From CAYQQJ01 sp964419935 (GTDB lineage: Bacteria > Pseudomonadota > Gammaproteobacteria > Pseudomonadales > Cellvibrionaceae): a stretch of 64,000 nucleotides of DNA. The stretch lies in assembly GCA_964419935.1 (NCBI GenBank), contig CAYQQJ010000007.1, positions 1 through 64,000 on the forward strand. Reading direction: 5' to 3'. The notes under the pieces were generated by a model. The model did no database searches, had not been told where the DNA came from, and saw only the letters and a program-made list of their open reading frames with translations. Each line of letters starts with the position of its first letter. Within the stretch, counting starts at the first letter, position 1. A program made the position numbers and the translations under genes. Of the stretch, positions 31,246-40,377 are shown piece after piece.

Positions 31246-32307
31246 ATGTCAAATCTCAAGAATGATCGTTTTCTCAAGGCGCTGATGCGCCAGCCAGTAG
31301 ACTGCACGCCCGTGTGGATGATGCGCCAGGCGGGGCGTTATCTGCCGGAGTATCGCGCCACCCGCGAGCGGGCCGGCGATTTCATGGGGCTATGTGGCAA
31401 TCCCGATCTGGCCTGCGAAGTGACCTTGCAGCCACTGGAGCGCTATCCCCTGGACGCCGCGATTCTTTTTTCCGATATTCTCACCATTCCCGATGCCATG
31501 GGTCTCGGCCTTTATTTCGAGACGGGCGAGGGGCCGCGCTTTCGCAAAACCGTGGATACCGCGCAAGCGGTTGCACAACTGCCCGTGGTCAACCCGGAGA
31601 AAGACCTTCCCTATGTAACCGACGCCGTGCGCACCATCCGCCGTGAACTCAATGGCCGCGTGCCGCTGATCGGCTTTTCAGGAAGTCCCTGGACTCTGGC
31701 GACCTATATGGTTGAAGGCGGGTCGAGCAAGGACTTCCGCCGCACCAAGGCTATGGCTTATGACCAGCCAGCGGTGATGCATGAGTTGTTGGATAAGCTG
31801 GTGGCGTCTGTTACCGCGTACCTTAATGCCCAGATCGAAGCGGGCGCTCAGGCGGTGCAGATATTCGATTCCTGGGGTGGCGCTCTGAGCCACAGTGCCT
31901 ATCGCGAGTTTTCTCTTGCGCCCATGCAGCGCATCGTGGATGGACTGATCCGTGAGTACGATGGGCGGCGGGTACCGGTAATACTGTTTACCAAAGGCGG
32001 TGGCCAGTGGCTTGATGCGATGGCTGATACCGGTGCGGACTGTCTCGGGCTCGACTGGACCACCCACCTCGGCGAAGCTCGCGCCAAGGTCGGTGACCGG
32101 GTTTCCCTGCAAGGCAATATGGACCCGTCAGTGCTTTATGCGAAACCGGAACGCATACGGGCCGAAGTGAAAAAAATTCTTGCTGAATACGGCCGCGGAA
32201 CTGGTCATGTATTCAATCTCGGCCATGGCATCACGCCGGAGGTGAGTCCGGAACATGCCGGTGAATTCATTCGAGCAGTCCATGAGCTGTCTGCGGAATA
32301 TCACTGA
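31246..32307 (+). CDS. hemE: Uroporphyrinogen decarboxylase
   Basis: Decarboxylates uroporphyrinogen III to coproporphyrinogen III in haem synthesis. 353 aa. Signature RQAGRYLPEYR near residue 27, FSDILTIPDAMG with catalytic Asp, GFSGSPWTLATYM, and LGLDWTTHLGEAR. Follows gltD by 117 bases as in Pseudomonas. Confidence 0.97.
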   Translation: MSNLKNDRFLKALMRQPVDCTPVWMMRQAGRYLPEYRATRERAGDFMGLCGNPDLACEVTLQPLERYPLDAAILFSDILTIPDAMGLGLYFETGEGPRFRKTVDTAQAVAQLPVVNPEKDLPYVTDAVRTIRRELNGRVPLIGFSGSPWTLATYMVEGGSSKDFRRTKAMAYDQPAVMHELLDKLVASVTAYLNAQIEAGAQAVQIFDSWGGALSHSAYREFSLAPMQRIVDGLIREYDGRRVPVILFTKGGGQWLDAMADTGADCLGLDWTTHLGEARAKVGDRVSLQGNMDPSVLYAKPERIRAEVKKILAEYGRGTGHVFNLGHGITPEVSPEHAGEFIRAVHELSAEYH

Positions 32308-32540
32308 ACCTCCTCGTGACGCTGGCCCTTGGGCTGTTTTGGCGCGTATTTTGTTAACAACTGTGCGCTGATCGGTACGACAATCGGCGCCTGGTCGGTA
32401 GAATCCTGCGCAACGTCAGGGCTCCGCAGTGAGCTCGGCGGTTTTCACGATATCACCGACCCCGGTTCCGATGGCGTTTGGCGCCTAAAAGTACTAGCTT
32501 TTATGCCTTAGCAGCCGGGTTCTGCCTGGGGGTGTGCACG

Positions 32541-33944
32541 TTGGGATTAAAACAAGTCAAAGTCAATGTCAATGAACTTGCCATAGGCATGTTCGTTTCC
32601 GGTCTGGATCGCCCCTGGACGCAAACGCCTTTTCCTCTTCAGGGCTTCTATATCCGCAGTGCGGACGATATCAAGGATCTGAAAGTCCATTGTAAACATG
32701 TCTATATTGATGCTGTGAAGGGCCCGGGCCCAACCACCAGTCTGCGCAAGCTCACTGGTGAAAAGCGCGGCTCGGTTAAATTGGCCCGAACCAGTCGTTC
32801 CGCGCCTCTACCCGATGTTGCCCCTCTCAAAATCCGCCGCGATGCCTACAACGAATTAACGCCTCTGAAGAAGGAGATCTTCAAGGCGCGGGACCTGCAC
32901 ATGCGGGTGCACGCGGCCATCGGCGAAGTGATGAAGCTGGTGGACCAGGACCACCACAATATCTCGGTGCAGGAGACCAAGCGCGCCGCCAGCGCCATGG
33001 TCGACAGCGTCATTCGCAGCCCCGACGCTTTCACCTGGCTGAGTCGTGTGCGCGAAAAGGATGAGTATACCTACAGCCATGCAGTGCGTTCGGCGGTGTG
33101 GGCGCTGCTTTTCGGCCGCCACATCGGCTTGCCGAAATCCGATCTGGATGTTCTTGCCATGGGTGTTCTGCTTAAGGATATTGGCAAGACAAAGTTGCCT
33201 CAGGACTTGCTGGAGAAGAGCCAGCGCACAGAAATGGAGCAGGCCGCCTACGAGCAGTTTGTCGACCACAGTGTGGCGATATTGCGGGATATGCCGGACG
33301 TAAAGCCGCGGGTGGTGTCGGTAGTCAAGACCCACTGTGAACGGGTTAACGGCAGCGGCTTTCCCCAGCATCTGCGCGGCGACAAGATTCCCTTGCTCGG
33401 CAAGATTGCCGGCATCGTGACTTTTTATGATGAAACCACCAACCCCCGGGGCCAGAGCCAACCACTGTCTCCTTCCCGTGCAGTGGCCAAACTGTATGAT
33501 GTACGGGATATCGAATTTCAACAGGAACTGGTGGTTGAATTCATTCGCGCCATTGGCCTTTACCCGACCGGCACGTTGGTGGAGCTTTCCAGCGGGGAGG
33601 TCGCGGTTGTGGTCGAACAGAATTTCCATCGCCGCCTGAAGCCCAAGGTTATGGTGGTGATGGATGCCCACAAGCGGCCACTGTCGAAACCGGAGCTTGT
33701 CGATATGGCGGAGAAAGAACGGCAAAGGCAGGCGTTGGTGGATAGCGGCAAATACGGGCCTGATGATCTTGAACGCGTAGAGATTGTTCAGGATCTGGAG
33801 CCCGGTTCTTACAATCTGGATGTTGCCGGTGTGCGGGATGCGTATCTTGCCCGAACAGCCGGCGGTGGGTTGGTCGCCAAACTCAAGAGCAAGACTTTGG
33901 GCAATAAAGGTTTTAGTCTGGGGCGCTTGTTCGGCTTTGACTGA
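32541..33944 (+). CDS. DUF3391 / degenerate HD-GYP domain protein
   Basis: Family of c-di-GMP phosphodiesterases with an N-terminal DUF3391 domain. I place the start at TTG 32541, behind TGGGGGTG and giving LGLKQVKVNVNELAIGMFVS, the usual family N-terminus; no ATG fits. 467 aa. The HD-GYP core is altered: the HD pair reads K212-D213 (LLKDIGK), and HHExxDGxGYP reads THCERVNGSGFP. First His (180, SHAVRS), H243 and H265 remain. Loss of a metal-ligand His suggests weak or no hydrolysis and possibly a binding or signalling role. Stands alone between hemE and psd. Confidence 0.85.
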   Translation: MGLKQVKVNVNELAIGMFVSGLDRPWTQTPFPLQGFYIRSADDIKDLKVHCKHVYIDAVKGPGPTTSLRKLTGEKRGSVKLARTSRSAPLPDVAPLKIRRDAYNELTPLKKEIFKARDLHMRVHAAIGEVMKLVDQDHHNISVQETKRAASAMVDSVIRSPDAFTWLSRVREKDEYTYSHAVRSAVWALLFGRHIGLPKSDLDVLAMGVLLKDIGKTKLPQDLLEKSQRTEMEQAAYEQFVDHSVAILRDMPDVKPRVVSVVKTHCERVNGSGFPQHLRGDKIPLLGKIAGIVTFYDETTNPRGQSQPLSPSRAVAKLYDVRDIEFQQELVVEFIRAIGLYPTGTLVELSSGEVAVVVEQNFHRRLKPKVMVVMDAHKRPLSKPELVDMAEKERQRQALVDSGKYGPDDLERVEIVQDLEPGSYNLDVAGVRDAYLARTAGGGLVAKLKSKTLGNKGFSLGRLFGFD

Positions 33945-33973
33945 GCCCGCCGGAACTCAGCCTGGTGCCGACA

Positions 33974-34834
33974 TCACGACACAATCTGCCCCAATGACTG
34001 GCCCATGCAGACCGGCGAGTCCGCACCGAACGCGAAATCCCATTCCGCCCGATTTTCCGCAAATAAAACCAGCACTGTCGAGCCAAGATAGAAGCGGCCC
34101 ATTTCCGTGCCTTTTTCCAGCACCACATTCTGTGGATGGCCATACTGTTGCATATGCACTTGGCGCGATGGCGGAGTGACCTGGCCGGCCCAGACAGTAG
34201 CGATGCTGGCCACAATCATCGCCCCAACCAATACCAGCGCCATGGGGCCGGCCTCAGTATCAAAAATACAAATGGTGCGCTCGTTGCGCGCAAACAGGCG
34301 CGGCACACCGGCAGCCGTGACCTTATTGACGGAAAACAGGTCGCCCGGCACATGAATCATGGTTTGCAATGTGCCCTTGAGCGGCATGTGCACTCGGTGA
34401 TAATCCTTGGGTGACAGATACACATTGGCGAAGCTGCCGCCGGAAAACTGTTCCGCCAGTTGGCGTTTGCCTCCCAGAAGTTCGAGCAGGGTGAAATCCT
34501 GCCCTTTGGCCTGAAATATTCGCCCGTCCTTGACCCTGCCGACCTGACTGATCACGCCATCAGTTGGGCAGGCAATGCTGTGGGGCATGGGGCAAATCGG
34601 ACGAGCTTCAGGCTTGATCGCGCGGGTAAAGAAATCGTTGAAACAATAGTAGGCTGTGGGATCTTCTTCCACGGCCTGACTCATATCCACATCATAGGTT
34701 TTGACAAACCAGTTGATGAAGGCATTCTTGATCCAAGGCGTGTGGCTATTGGCCAGCCAGCCAGCGGCGCGGGACAGCGCGCGCTGTGGTGTTATGTACT
34801 GGAGCAGAATAAAAAGTCGTTGTTGCCAGGTCAT
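33974..34834 (-). CDS. psd: Phosphatidylserine decarboxylase
   Basis: Makes phosphatidylethanolamine at the inner membrane. 286-aa proenzyme; self-cleavage at the LGST motif (FYLGSTVLVLF) gives the pyruvoyl alpha subunit. Also present: FNDFFTRAIKPEARP, PTDGVISQVG, and the catalytic-type His in LSPKDYHRVHMP. Convergent with the HD-GYP gene (29-base gap) and followed upstream by orn on the same strand. Confidence 0.96.
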   Translation of the reverse strand: MTWQQRLFILLQYITPQRALSRAAGWLANSHTPWIKNAFINWFVKTYDVDMSQAVEEDPTAYYCFNDFFTRAIKPEARPICPMPHSIACPTDGVISQVGRVKDGRIFQAKGQDFTLLELLGGKRQLAEQFSGGSFANVYLSPKDYHRVHMPLKGTLQTMIHVPGDLFSVNKVTAAGVPRLFARNERTICIFDTEAGPMALVLVGAMIVASIATVWAGQVTPPSRQVHMQQYGHPQNVVLEKGTEMGRFYLGSTVLVLFAENRAEWDFAFGADSPVCMGQSLGQIVS

Positions 34835-34847
34835 TATCCAAAACTCG

Positions 34848-34880
34848 AGAAAAGGGGAAGAGAAAAGAAAAACCTGTGGG
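34848..34880 (+). repeat. Degenerate purine-rich repeat related to the one at 37410
   Basis: The psd-orn spacer holds GAGAAAAGGGGAAGAGAAAAG followed by AAAAACCTGT (34868-34877). The same combination, a GGGAAAA tract then AAAAACCTGT and GGG, occurs at 37410-37490, so these look like two copies of one dispersed repeat. Confidence 0.45.
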
Positions 34881-34892
34881 CGATGCTTAGGT

Positions 34893-35438
34893 TCAGCAGG
34901 TCATAATGTTTTTACGGTAGTGGATCAACTCCGCAATGGAGTCGCGTATATCATCCAGCGCGAGATGTGCGCCTTTCTTCTTCAGGCTTTGCACTACGTC
35001 TGGCTTCCAGCGCTGCGCCAGTTCCTTGAGCGTGCTTACATCCAGGTTGCGGTAGTGAAAATAAGCTTCGAGCTCCGGCATGTAATGTGCCATAAAACGG
35101 CGGTCCTGGCAGATGGAGTTGCCGCACATGGGCGACTTGCCCGCCGGCACCCATTCCCGCAAAAACGCCAGGGTGGCGGTTTCCGCCTGTCGCGTGCCTA
35201 TGGCACTGTCCAATACACGTTGCGTAAGGCCGGATTTACCATGCTGGTTGGTATTCCATTCATCCATTGCGTTCATCACTGCCGGTGGCTGACTAATGGC
35301 CATGACCGGGCCCTCGGCCAGAATGTTCAGCTCCGAATCGGTTACCACGGTAGCAATTTCGATGATGACATCACGTTCCGGTTCCAGCCCGGTCATTTCG
35401 AGGTCGATCCAGATCAGGTTGTTTTCACTGTTTGCCAT
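34893..35438 (-). CDS. orn: Oligoribonuclease
   Basis: DEDDh 3'-5' exonuclease degrading 2-5-nt RNAs and pGpG, the last step of c-di-GMP breakdown. 181 aa from ATG 35438 (MANSENNLIWIDLEMTGL); GTG 35450 is in frame. Exo I WIDLEMTGL, Exo II NSICQDRRFM, Exo III HLALDDIRDSI. Divergent from rsgA. Confidence 0.97.
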   Translation of the reverse strand: MANSENNLIWIDLEMTGLEPERDVIIEIATVVTDSELNILAEGPVMAISQPPAVMNAMDEWNTNQHGKSGLTQRVLDSAIGTRQAETATLAFLREWVPAGKSPMCGNSICQDRRFMAHYMPELEAYFHYRNLDVSTLKELAQRWKPDVVQSLKKKGAHLALDDIRDSIAELIHYRKNIMTC

Positions 35439-35565
35439 GGCTTTTTCCACTACAATAGACGGCTGAATTTAGAGGTGGGACAGTTTATCACCTCTCCCGG
35501 GAATCTGTCGGACTCAAGCCTCCAATATCAGACCTCCAATAATCGTTGTACAACTGGCAGCCAAC

Positions 35566-36588
35566 ATGGGCAAACGCAGGTTATCGAAACAGCAGCACAG
35601 CCGGATTGCCGGCCAGCACAAAGCGCGCGCTGCGCGCGTAGGTACGGCTGCCCCTGAGCAACTCGATGACGATCACCTGGGGCCGGAGCAGGAAGGTCTG
35701 GTAGTTGCGCAATACGGCAAGCAGGTGGATATTGAAGATAAGCAGCAGCCGCCAGAGACAAAACGCTGCTTCTTGCGCGCTAACCTCGGTTCCATTGTTA
35801 CCGGCGATAACGTTGTGTGGCGCGACGGCGATGAGGTTGGCGTGGTGGTGTCGGTGTTGCCGCGTCGCAGCCAGTTGGCGCGGCCGGACAGCTTCGGCAA
35901 TATGAAGATTGTGGCCGCCAACATCGACAGAATGCTGATTACCGTTGCGCCGCAACCCGAGCCTCACGCGAACCTGATTGACCGCTACCTGGTCGTGGCG
36001 GAAACCCTGGGCCTTACCGCCATACTGCTGATCAACAAGGTGGACCTGTTCAACAACACCCAGGGGCAAGCGCTGCAAACGATGCTGCGGGGTTATCGCG
36101 AGCTGGGTTACGCGGTGATGGAAGTCTCGGCGCATACTGGCGCGGGCTTGCCTGAATTGGTGCAGGAGTTGAGCGAGGGTATCAGCGTGTTCGTCGGCCA
36201 ATCCGGAGCGGGCAAATCCTCGATTATTCAGACGCTGTTGCCGAATGAAACCATCAAAATTGGCGAGCTGTCGGAACAGGTGAACAAAGGCCGTCATACC
36301 ACCACCAGCTCTCAGCTATATCACTTTCCTGATGGCGGCCACTGTATTGATTCGCCCGGAATTCGCGAGTTCGGCTTGTGGCATATGGAGCCTAAAGAAG
36401 TCGCCGCGGGATTCAGGGAGTTTCAACCTTTTCTGGGCGCTTGCCGGTTTCGCGATTGCCGCCATAAATCCGATCCCGGTTGCGCGCTGCAACAAGCCGT
36501 TGCCGAGGGCAAAATCAGTCAGGCCCGTTTTGACAGTTATATGCGCATTGTCGATAGCCTGGACAGCGTAGACGTTCGCATTCCCTGA
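35566..36588 (+). CDS. rsgA: RsgA, ribosome small-subunit GTPase
   Basis: Circularly permuted GTPase that checks 30S maturation. 340 aa: OB-fold N-terminal domain with a basic start (MGKRRLSKQQ), then G4 INKVDLF, G1 GQSGAGKSS, G3 DSPGIREFGL in permuted order, and a C-terminal zinc finger CRFRDCRHKSDPGC. Divergent from orn; rhdA follows after 10 bases. Confidence 0.96.
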   Translation: MGKRRLSKQQHSRIAGQHKARAARVGTAAPEQLDDDHLGPEQEGLVVAQYGKQVDIEDKQQPPETKRCFLRANLGSIVTGDNVVWRDGDEVGVVVSVLPRRSQLARPDSFGNMKIVAANIDRMLITVAPQPEPHANLIDRYLVVAETLGLTAILLINKVDLFNNTQGQALQTMLRGYRELGYAVMEVSAHTGAGLPELVQELSEGISVFVGQSGAGKSSIIQTLLPNETIKIGELSEQVNKGRHTTTSSQLYHFPDGGHCIDSPGIREFGLWHMEPKEVAAGFREFQPFLGACRFRDCRHKSDPGCALQQAVAEGKISQARFDSYMRIVDSLDSVDVRIP

Positions 36589-36598
36589 AGGATCTTCG

Positions 36599-37405
36599 AT
36601 GACCATTTTTGATCAACTCATTATCGAACCGGAACAGTTTGCCAAAATCTCCCCAAATGCAAATCTGCGCATCGTGGACCTGGGCAGCGCGGCAAGCTAT
36701 ACCGGCGGCCACGTACCTGGGGCAGTGCATTGCCCGCCCCAGGCGCTGATGTTGGGACAGCCACCGGCACCGGGCAAGCTTGCGGAGCTCGCTCAATTAC
36801 AGCGGGTATTCGCCTATCTTGGTCACACTCCCGAGACTCACTACCTGGTCTATGATGATGAAGGTGGCGGCTGGGCGGGCCGGTTCATCTGGACGCTCGA
36901 TGTGATTGGCCACCGACGTTACACCTATCTCAATGGCGGCATCCACGCCTGGAGGGCAGCGGGATTGCCTCTGGAAACGGACGACCGACAAGTGCCTGCG
37001 ACCAACCCTGAATTTGTCGTGGATCGAAGCCCCATCGCCGAAATTGAAGATATTCTTCCGCGTTTGGGTGAGCCTGATTTTGCCATCTGGGATGCGCGCT
37101 CTGCACCGGAATATCGCGGTGAAAAGGTTTTCGCTCAGAAAGGAGGCCACATCCCCGGTGCGGTGCACTGCGAATGGACCGAACTGATGGACCCGGCGCG
37201 GCATTTTCGCATCCACGAAGATGCCGAAGAGTATTTGCGCAGCAAGGGCCTGACCCGAAACAGTGAGATCATCACCCATTGCCAAAGCCATCATCGCTCA
37301 GGTTTTACTTACCTGGTGGGCAAAAGTTTGGGATTCAATATCCGCGCTTATCATGGCTCATGGAGCGAATGGGGTAACCATCCGGAGACGCCGGTGGAGG
37401 TTTAG
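36599..37405 (+). CDS. rhdA: RhdA-like thiosulfate sulfurtransferase (tandem rhodanese)
   Basis: Two rhodanese domains, 268 aa. The N-terminal one (YDDEGGGWAGRFIWTL) lacks the catalytic cysteine; the C-terminal one has the active loop CQSHHRSG, close to the CQTHHRS loop of Azotobacter RhdA rather than the CGSGVTA of mercaptopyruvate transferases. Substrate thiosulfate is inferred from that loop. In P. aeruginosa rhdA sits near psd and rsgA, separated by motAB, which are absent here. Confidence 0.88.
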   Translation: MTIFDQLIIEPEQFAKISPNANLRIVDLGSAASYTGGHVPGAVHCPPQALMLGQPPAPGKLAELAQLQRVFAYLGHTPETHYLVYDDEGGGWAGRFIWTLDVIGHRRYTYLNGGIHAWRAAGLPLETDDRQVPATNPEFVVDRSPIAEIEDILPRLGEPDFAIWDARSAPEYRGEKVFAQKGGHIPGAVHCEWTELMDPARHFRIHEDAEEYLRSKGLTRNSEIITHCQSHHRSGFTYLVGKSLGFNIRAYHGSWSEWGNHPETPVEV

Positions 37406-37409
37406 GGCA

Positions 37410-37465
37410 GGGAAAAGGGAAAAGGGAAAAGGGAAAAGGGAAAAGGGAAAAGGGAAAAGGGAAAA
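37410..37465 (+). repeat. Tandem heptamer array (GGGAAAA)x8
   Basis: Eight exact copies of GGGAAAA, beginning four bases after the rhdA stop. Perfect short tandem repeats of this kind vary in copy number by slippage. The reverse complement array lies at 37634-37661. Confidence 0.95.
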
Positions 37466-37556
37466 GAACGGTTGCGAAAAAACCTGTAGGGTGCCGCGCG
37501 TGCCGGACCTTGTAGGGCGAAAAAGCCTAAGCGCCTTCCGCCGAGCGTGCAGGTAG

Positions 37557-37573
37557 GGTGGGCACTGCCCACC
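37557..37573. repeat. REP-like palindrome GGTGGGC-act-GCCCACC
   Basis: A 7-bp perfect stem with a 3-base loop in TAGGGTGGGCACTGCCCACC, a motif seen as dispersed intergenic repeats in many proteobacterial genomes. It lies between the two opposed heptamer arrays in the rhdA-queG spacer (37406-37660), where I see no gene. Confidence 0.6.
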
Positions 37574-37633
37574 AATGGTCATGACCGCACCCTGTGCGCA
37601 TATTGAGATGGCTGACAACCGGCACGATCATTC

Positions 37634-37661
37634 TTTTCCCTTTTCCCTTTTCCCTTTTCCC
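37634..37661 (-). repeat. Tandem heptamer array (TTTTCCC)x4, inverted to the first
   Basis: Four exact copies of TTTTCCC, the complement of GGGAAAA, so the two arrays face each other across 168 bases. The final C is the first base (complement) of the queG TAG stop. Confidence 0.95.
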
Positions 37662-38764
37662 TATTTTTTGATCTTGCGCCGGCGCCGTTTCCCGGGTTGG
37701 GCCTGTTGCTCCAACGCCCAATCAATATGTTCATCAAGTAGTGCAGACACCTGGCCGCGTCGAGCTTGCAGTGCGGCAATGATATTTTTCTGGGACGGCG
37801 CGTTGCCCAACCCCACCGCCAAATTGCGCAGCCAAAGCTCATAGCCAATGCGGCGTATGGGCGAACCTTCCGTGTTCTTGAGAAAGGTGACTTCGTCCCA
37901 GTTGAACAGGTCGAGCAGGTCACTGTTGGCCAGGTTGTGACGCGGCTGGAAATCCGCTTCATCAGTAGGCTTGGCGTATTTGTTCCACGGACAGATCGCC
38001 TGGCAGTCATCGCAGCCAAACACCCGGTTGCCAATCGGCTCGCGGAACTCTTCCGGGATCGGACCTTTATTTTCAATGGTGAGATAGGAAATGCAGCGCC
38101 GGGCGTCCAGCTCGTAGGGCCGGGGGAACGCGTCCGTAGGGCAGACTTTCAAACAGGCCGTGCATTCACCACAGCGGTTTTCCTGGGGGTTGTTATCCAC
38201 GGGCAGCGGCAAGCTGGTCAGTATTTCCCCCAGAAAAAACCAGGAGCCGACCTGCTGATTCAGCACCAGAGTATGTTTGCCCACCCAGCCCAATCCGGCT
38301 TTTGCCGCAAACGCGCCTTCGAGTACCGGTGCGCTGTCGACGAAAGGCCGCTGGTTAATACTTTCGGTGATGGCTTCAGCTTCACGGGCAATTTTGTCGC
38401 ACAAGGTGGCCAGTCGCTTGCGCATGAGTTTATGGTAATCACGGCCCAGCGCGTAGCGGGAGATGTAGGCCTTGTTGCTGTCTTTTAGAACCTTGACCTG
38501 CTGGGTGTCGCCGGGCAGGTAGTTCATTCGTACTGAAATCACCCGAATCGTCCCTTCAACCAACTGTGCCGGATCAAGTCGCTTGTCGTTGTTGTTTTCC
38601 AGCCACTGCATGTCGCCGTGATAGCCGTTATCCAGCCAACGCTGGAACACTGCGCGATGCTCAGCGAGATCGGTGTCCGCAATGGCAACCTGCTGAAACC
38701 CGAGTTCCTTCCCCCAGCTTTTGATGCGGGCGGCCAGATCCTGGTAAAAAACATCGTGGGGCAT
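37661..38764 (-). CDS. queG: Epoxyqueuosine reductase
   Basis: Cobalamin- and 4Fe-4S-dependent last step of queuosine synthesis in tRNA. 367 aa from ATG 38764 (MPHDVFYQDLAARIKSW); the frame extends upstream without family similarity. Ferredoxin cysteines CGECTACLKVCPTDAF and CDDCQAICPWN, and a C-terminal HEAT-like region (RRIGYELWLRNLAVGLGN). The very C-terminus is basic (KRRRRKIKK) and stops at the heptamer array. Divergent from nnr. Confidence 0.95.
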   Translation of the reverse strand: MPHDVFYQDLAARIKSWGKELGFQQVAIADTDLAEHRAVFQRWLDNGYHGDMQWLENNNDKRLDPAQLVEGTIRVISVRMNYLPGDTQQVKVLKDSNKAYISRYALGRDYHKLMRKRLATLCDKIAREAEAITESINQRPFVDSAPVLEGAFAAKAGLGWVGKHTLVLNQQVGSWFFLGEILTSLPLPVDNNPQENRCGECTACLKVCPTDAFPRPYELDARRCISYLTIENKGPIPEEFREPIGNRVFGCDDCQAICPWNKYAKPTDEADFQPRHNLANSDLLDLFNWDEVTFLKNTEGSPIRRIGYELWLRNLAVGLGNAPSQKNIIAALQARRGQVSALLDEHIDWALEQQAQPGKRRRRKIKK

Positions 38765-38841
38765 GAGGGACTTTCTGCAGTAGGTTATAATTGCGCCAAA
38801 TTTCAGGCCATGTTGCCGATGGACCATCTTCGAGAAAAACT

Positions 38842-40377
38842 ATGACGACCGCCGAACAAGAAACCAGCACGCCATTGAGCCTGTTGCCGTCAGCGCTTTA
38901 CCGCGCGGCGCAAGTGCGCGAACTGGATCGACTGGCCACTGACCAAGCGGGTATCTCACCCGCCGCCCTGATGAGCCGCGCTGGCCGCGCCGCCTTCGCA
39001 GCACTTGTCCGGAAGTGGCCGCAAGTGCGGAGCATAACTGTGCTTTGCGGCGGGGGCAACAATGGTGGCGACGGCTATGTGGTGGCGGCACTGGCCGCAC
39101 AAAAACGTCTATCCGTGCGCGTGCTCTGGCTGAGTCCGCCCACCGAACTGGAGGGAATTGCCAGACAAGCCTATGACTACGCCTGCCAGGAAGGCGTTTT
39201 GGTGGTGCCTTTCGATGAGGCCGAGCTTGGCGATCCAGCATTTGCCGAGGGGGTGCTTGTCGATGCGATGCTTGGTATTGGCGCCACGGGTGACGTGCGG
39301 CCGGCTTACGCTGCAGCAATCACTTGGCTGAACCGGCTGGCCGGCCCCGTGTTGGCGCTGGATATTCCATCGGGTCTGTGCGCGGATACGGGCCGTGAAT
39401 TGGGCGTTGCGGTACGGGCTGATGTGACAGTCACCTTTATCGGTTGCAAGGTCGGGCTATTGACCGGCCGCGGGCCCGCATTGGCGGGCGAGTTGCTGTT
39501 CGATGATCTGAGTGTGCCGGAGGATGTCCTCAGCGCCTTGCCGGCTGCCGCCGAACGTTGTCAACTAAATTCGTTGTTGGCGTCACTGCCCGCGCGCGAA
39601 GCCGACGCTCATAAAGGCCAGTTTGGCCACTTGCTGGTGATCGGCGGCGACCGCGGCCTAGGCGGGGCGGCGGCAATGACGGCGGAAATGGCGGCCCGTT
39701 CTGGCACAGGCCTGGTGAGTGTGGCGACTCAGCCGGAGCATGTATTGCCGATTCTCGCGCGCCTGCCCGAGGCTATGGCGGTGGGGGTGGCGTCCGGGCA
39801 GGAACTGGAACCGCACCTGGCGCGGCCGAGTGTATTGGCAATCGGGCCGGGGTTGGGGCGTTCGCCTTGGTCCGAGCAAATGTTGCAGCAGGCGGCCAAG
39901 AGTGGCTTGCCGATGGTGGTTGATGCCGACGCGCTCAACCTTTTGGCCGAAGGCAGGGTACTGCCCGACGCCAGGCGCGACAATTGGATTCTGACGCCGC
40001 ACCCCGGTGAAGCGGCGCGTCTGCTGAACATGACCACGGCGGAAATACAGGCGGACCGACTTGCTGCGGTGGCGGCAATTCAGGCAGCTTACGGTGGTGT
40101 TGTCGTGCTCAAGGGCGCGGGAACCGTGATTGCCTCCAGTGAACGGCTGTGGCTGGCTGATGTGGGCAACCCCGGCATGGCCACCGGTGGCATGGGCGAT
40201 ATATTGACTGGCGTTATTGCGGCGCTGCTGGCCCAGGGGCTGCAGCCCGATATTGCGGCGCAGCTGGGTGTATGTCTACACGGAACGGCGGGGGATATGG
40301 CTGCAGAGGATCACGGCCAGCGCGGCCTGTTGCCTACCGACCTGATTCCCTATGTGCGCGAGCTGCTGAATTCATGA
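38842..40377 (+). CDS. nnr: Bifunctional NAD(P)H-hydrate repair enzyme
   Basis: Repairs hydrated NAD(P)H. 511 aa from ATG 38842. N-terminal NAD(P)HX epimerase (YjeF_N; GGGNNGGDGYVVA, LVDAMLGIGATG) and C-terminal ADP/ATP-dependent dehydratase (carbohydrate kinase-like; HKGQFGHLLVIGGDRG, TPHPGEAARLL, GNPGMATGGMGDILTG). Its TGA overlaps the tsaE ATG. Confidence 0.96.
   Translation: MTTAEQETSTPLSLLPSALYRAAQVRELDRLATDQAGISPAALMSRAGRAAFAALVRKWPQVRSITVLCGGGNNGGDGYVVAALAAQKRLSVRVLWLSPPTELEGIARQAYDYACQEGVLVVPFDEAELGDPAFAEGVLVDAMLGIGATGDVRPAYAAAITWLNRLAGPVLALDIPSGLCADTGRELGVAVRADVTVTFIGCKVGLLTGRGPALAGELLFDDLSVPEDVLSALPAAAERCQLNSLLASLPAREADAHKGQFGHLLVIGGDRGLGGAAAMTAEMAARSGTGLVSVATQPEHVLPILARLPEAMAVGVASGQELEPHLARPSVLAIGPGLGRSPWSEQMLQQAAKSGLPMVVDADALNLLAEGRVLPDARRDNWILTPHPGEAARLLNMTTAEIQADRLAAVAAIQAAYGGVVVLKGAGTVIASSERLWLADVGNPGMATGGMGDILTGVIAALLAQGLQPDIAAQLGVCLHGTAGDMAAEDHGQRGLLPTDLIPYVRELLNS

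Noticed and set aside
34153..34414. Plus-strand open frames opposite psd
   Set aside because: Antisense to the conserved decarboxylase motifs and without any coding signature.
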